A stretch of DNA of 33,111 bases from Cytophagaceae bacterium (GTDB taxonomy: Bacteria; Bacteroidota; Bacteroidia; Cytophagales; Flexibacteraceae). The stretch spans positions 1 to 33,111 of the forward strand of contig JAIYDB010000013.1 in the NCBI GenBank assembly GCA_027487695.1, in the 5' to 3' direction. Below the pieces are notes generated by a model that saw only the letters and a list, made by a program, of their open reading frames with translations, was not told the origin of the DNA and did not search any database. Below, one piece after another: positions 31,508 through 33,111 of this stretch (within the stretch, counting starts at the first letter, position 1; the number at the start of each line of letters is the position of its first letter). The position numbers and the translations under genes are program-made.

Positions 31508-33111
31508 TAATGAGCGTTAACTATTACTGTTGAGTTACTTTCTTCCTTCTCTAAAGCAATTAACTCATTCTCATAAGGTAAGTTGCTTTCCATTGTAGCA
31601 GAGTATGGTACGTGCTGAGGAATATAATCTTCTGCTGCACCTGGCTTGCTATAATCGTATGGCCAACGATACACACTTGGAATTTCACCAACCCAGTTTC
31701 CGTGACCTGGATTAATTGGTGTAGTCCACTCTAATGAGTTTGAACGCCAAGGGTTTTCTGTAGCTCTCTTTCCACGGAAAATGCTGTAGAAGAAGTTATA
31801 AGCAAATAACAACTGAGCAGAGAAAGTAATGAACGCTGAAACAGAGATAAAGCTGTTTAAGTCCGCATACATGTTAAATGCTTGGTAGCTGCTGAAGCTG
31901 TAGTAACGACGTGGGAAACCGCTGATACCTAAGTAGTGCATAGGGAAGAACACTAAGTACACACCTACGAAAGTCATCCAGAAGTGGATATAACCTAAGC
32001 GTGCGTTCATCATTCTACCGAACATTTTAGGGAACCAGTGGTACACACCAGCCATCATACCGAAGAATGATGCAGAACCCATTACAAGGTGGAAGTGAGC
32101 TACTACAAAGTAAGTATCGTGTAATTGAATATCAATTGCAGAGTTACCTAAAGCAATACCAGTTAAACCGCCGCTAATGAACAATGATACAAGACCAATT
32201 GAGAACAACATAGCAGGAGTGAAAATGATATTACCTCTCCATAATGTAGTGATGTAGTTGAAACTCTTTACTGCCGATGGTACCGCAATAATCAATGTTA
32301 GGAACATAAATATTGAACCTAAAATTGGATTCATACCTGTTACGAACATGTGGTGAGCCCAAACGATAAAGCTTAGGAAAGCGATGAAGATCATAGATCC
32401 AATCATTGCTCTGTAACCGAAGATTGGCTTACGGCTCATGGTAGCAATAACTTCTGATGTGATACCTAGAGCTGGTAGAAGTACGATATATACTTCAGGG
32501 TGACCTAGGAACCAGAATAAGTGTTGGAATAAGATTGGGCTACCACCTACTCTATCTAAAGCTTGACCATTGATATAGATTTCACTTAGGTAGAATGAAG
32601 TACCAAAGCTTCTATCAAAAATTAATAATAAAGCAGCTGAGAACAATACTGGGAATGCAAGAATACCAATTACTGCAGTTAGGAAGAACGCCCAAATTGT
32701 AAGTGGCATACGGCTAAAGGTCATACCTTTAGTACGCATGTTAATTACAGTTGATATGTAGTTAATACTACCTAAAAGGCTACTAACAATGAATAATGCC
32801 ATTGAAATTAACCATAGAGTCATACCTAAACCAGAACCTGGCATAGCCTGAGGCAAGGCCGATAATGGTGGATAAATTACCCAACCACCTGAAGCTGGAC
32901 CTGTTGATAGGAATAAGCTTGAGAACATTAATACTGAACTTGCAAAGAAGAACCAGTAAGAAAGCATGTTCATAAAGCCACTTGCCATATCGCGGGCACC
33001 AATTTGAAGTGGAATTAAGAAGTTAGAGAATGTACCACTTAAGCCAGCAGTTAATACGAAGAATACCATGATGGTACCGTGCATAGTAACTAAGGCTAGG
33101 TAAAAGTCTGG
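31507..33111 (-). CDS. ctaD: Cytochrome c oxidase subunit I, 5' end beyond window
   Basis: Catalytic subunit of the haem-copper oxidase, reducing oxygen to water and pumping protons. The gene is cut by the right edge: the frame stays open through the last base, and residues PDFYLALVT precede the first in-window methionine. Visible motifs are GHPEVY (CuB histidine and the cross-linked tyrosine), WAHHMFVTG (two CuB histidines) and HDTYFVVAHFHLVMG (haem a3 and haem a ligands). The HPEVYIVLLPALGI stretch and the YINGQALDRVGG loop mark an A-type oxidase. The C-terminus ends in an acidic tail with YIPQHVPYSATMESNLPYENE. Subunit II would lie outside the window. Confidence 0.97.
   Translation of the reverse strand, partial: PDFYLALVTMHGTIMVFFVLTAGLSGTFSNFLIPLQIGARDMASGFMNMLSYWFFFASSVLMFSSLFLSTGPASGGWVIYPPLSALPQAMPGSGLGMTLWLISMALFIVSSLLGSINYISTVINMRTKGMTFSRMPLTIWAFFLTAVIGILAFPVLFSAALLLIFDRSFGTSFYLSEIYINGQALDRVGGSPILFQHLFWFLGHPEVYIVLLPALGITSEVIATMSRKPIFGYRAMIGSMIFIAFLSFIVWAHHMFVTGMNPILGSIFMFLTLIIAVPSAVKSFNYITTLWRGNIIFTPAMLFSIGLVSLFISGGLTGIALGNSAIDIQLHDTYFVVAHFHLVMGSASFFGMMAGVYHWFPKMFGRMMNARLGYIHFWMTFVGVYLVFFPMHYLGISGFPRRYYSFSSYQAFNMYADLNSFISVSAFITFSAQLLFAYNFFYSIFRGKRATENPWRSNSLEWTTPINPGHGNWVGEIPSVYRWPYDYSKPGAAEDYIPQHVPYSATMESNLPYENELIALEKEESNSTVIVNAH

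Noticed and set aside
1-33111. Prophage, integrative element, CRISPR array or biosynthetic cluster
   Set aside because: No integrase, transposase, phage structural gene, repeat-spacer array or synthase domain is seen anywhere in the window.

Overview
This window is a stretch of chromosome from a member of the Bacteroidota. Several independent signals agree: TAnnTTTG-type -7 promoter boxes, almost no Shine-Dalgarno sequences, the cytochrome oxidase gene order ctaD-ctaA-ctaB-coxIII-coxIII-coxIV-SCO-DUF420, a DUF1573 protein, and a tmRNA tag ending in ALAA. The exact genus cannot be told from the sequence. Most genes are housekeeping genes. No insertion sequence, prophage or CRISPR array is visible.

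Layout. (1) 1-3600 is the most accessory-looking part. A MoxR ATPase is followed by a PD-(D/E)XK nuclease-like gene on the opposite strand. Beyond that gene lies a relic of a second moxR 3' end, and then a coupled pair of a small glycine-zipper protein and a zeta-toxin-like kinase. (2) 3595-9750 carries an outer-membrane barrel protein, guaA, an AlkB-like dioxygenase, a DUF1573 protein, a TauE/SafE permease and selD. The selD-tauE gap is packed with perfect hairpins and ends in an intrinsic terminator. (3) 9749-21540 is a long plus-strand run: TPR/DUF6624 protein, N-acetylmuramoyl-L-alanine amidase, MlaD-type lipid-transport protein, GT14-like glycosyltransferase, a divergent Gre-factor-like protein, UvrD/PcrA helicase, WD40 protein, DivIVA protein, folB, ChaN-like protein, a HEPN-domain protein and a DinB/YfiT protein. 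It closes with a strong terminator. (4) 21645-25456 on the minus strand is tRNA-Trp-secE-nusG-rplK-rplA-rplJ-rplL followed by the tmRNA gene ssrA. tuf and rpoBC are not at their usual neighbouring positions. (5) 25663-33111, minus strand, holds a DUF983 protein and then the aa3-type cytochrome c oxidase and haem A synthesis operon, which runs in from beyond the right edge and ends in a terminator at 26122-26148.

How the genes work together. The right end encodes terminal respiration: oxidase subunits I, III and IV, haem O and haem A synthesis, and copper delivery by SCO. The middle encodes translation and trans-translation functions. The left half mixes nucleotide metabolism (guaA), DNA repair (AlkB, PcrA), envelope functions (amidase, MlaD, barrel protein) and selenium metabolism (selD).

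The best candidates for something undescribed are the hairpin array ahead of tauE (8352-8595), the moxR 3'-end relic flanking the nuclease gene (2450-2502), the small-protein/zeta-kinase pair (2569-3593), the HEPN protein (19649-20914) and the Gre-like protein (13630-14085). All functional ideas about these are inference from sequence alone.
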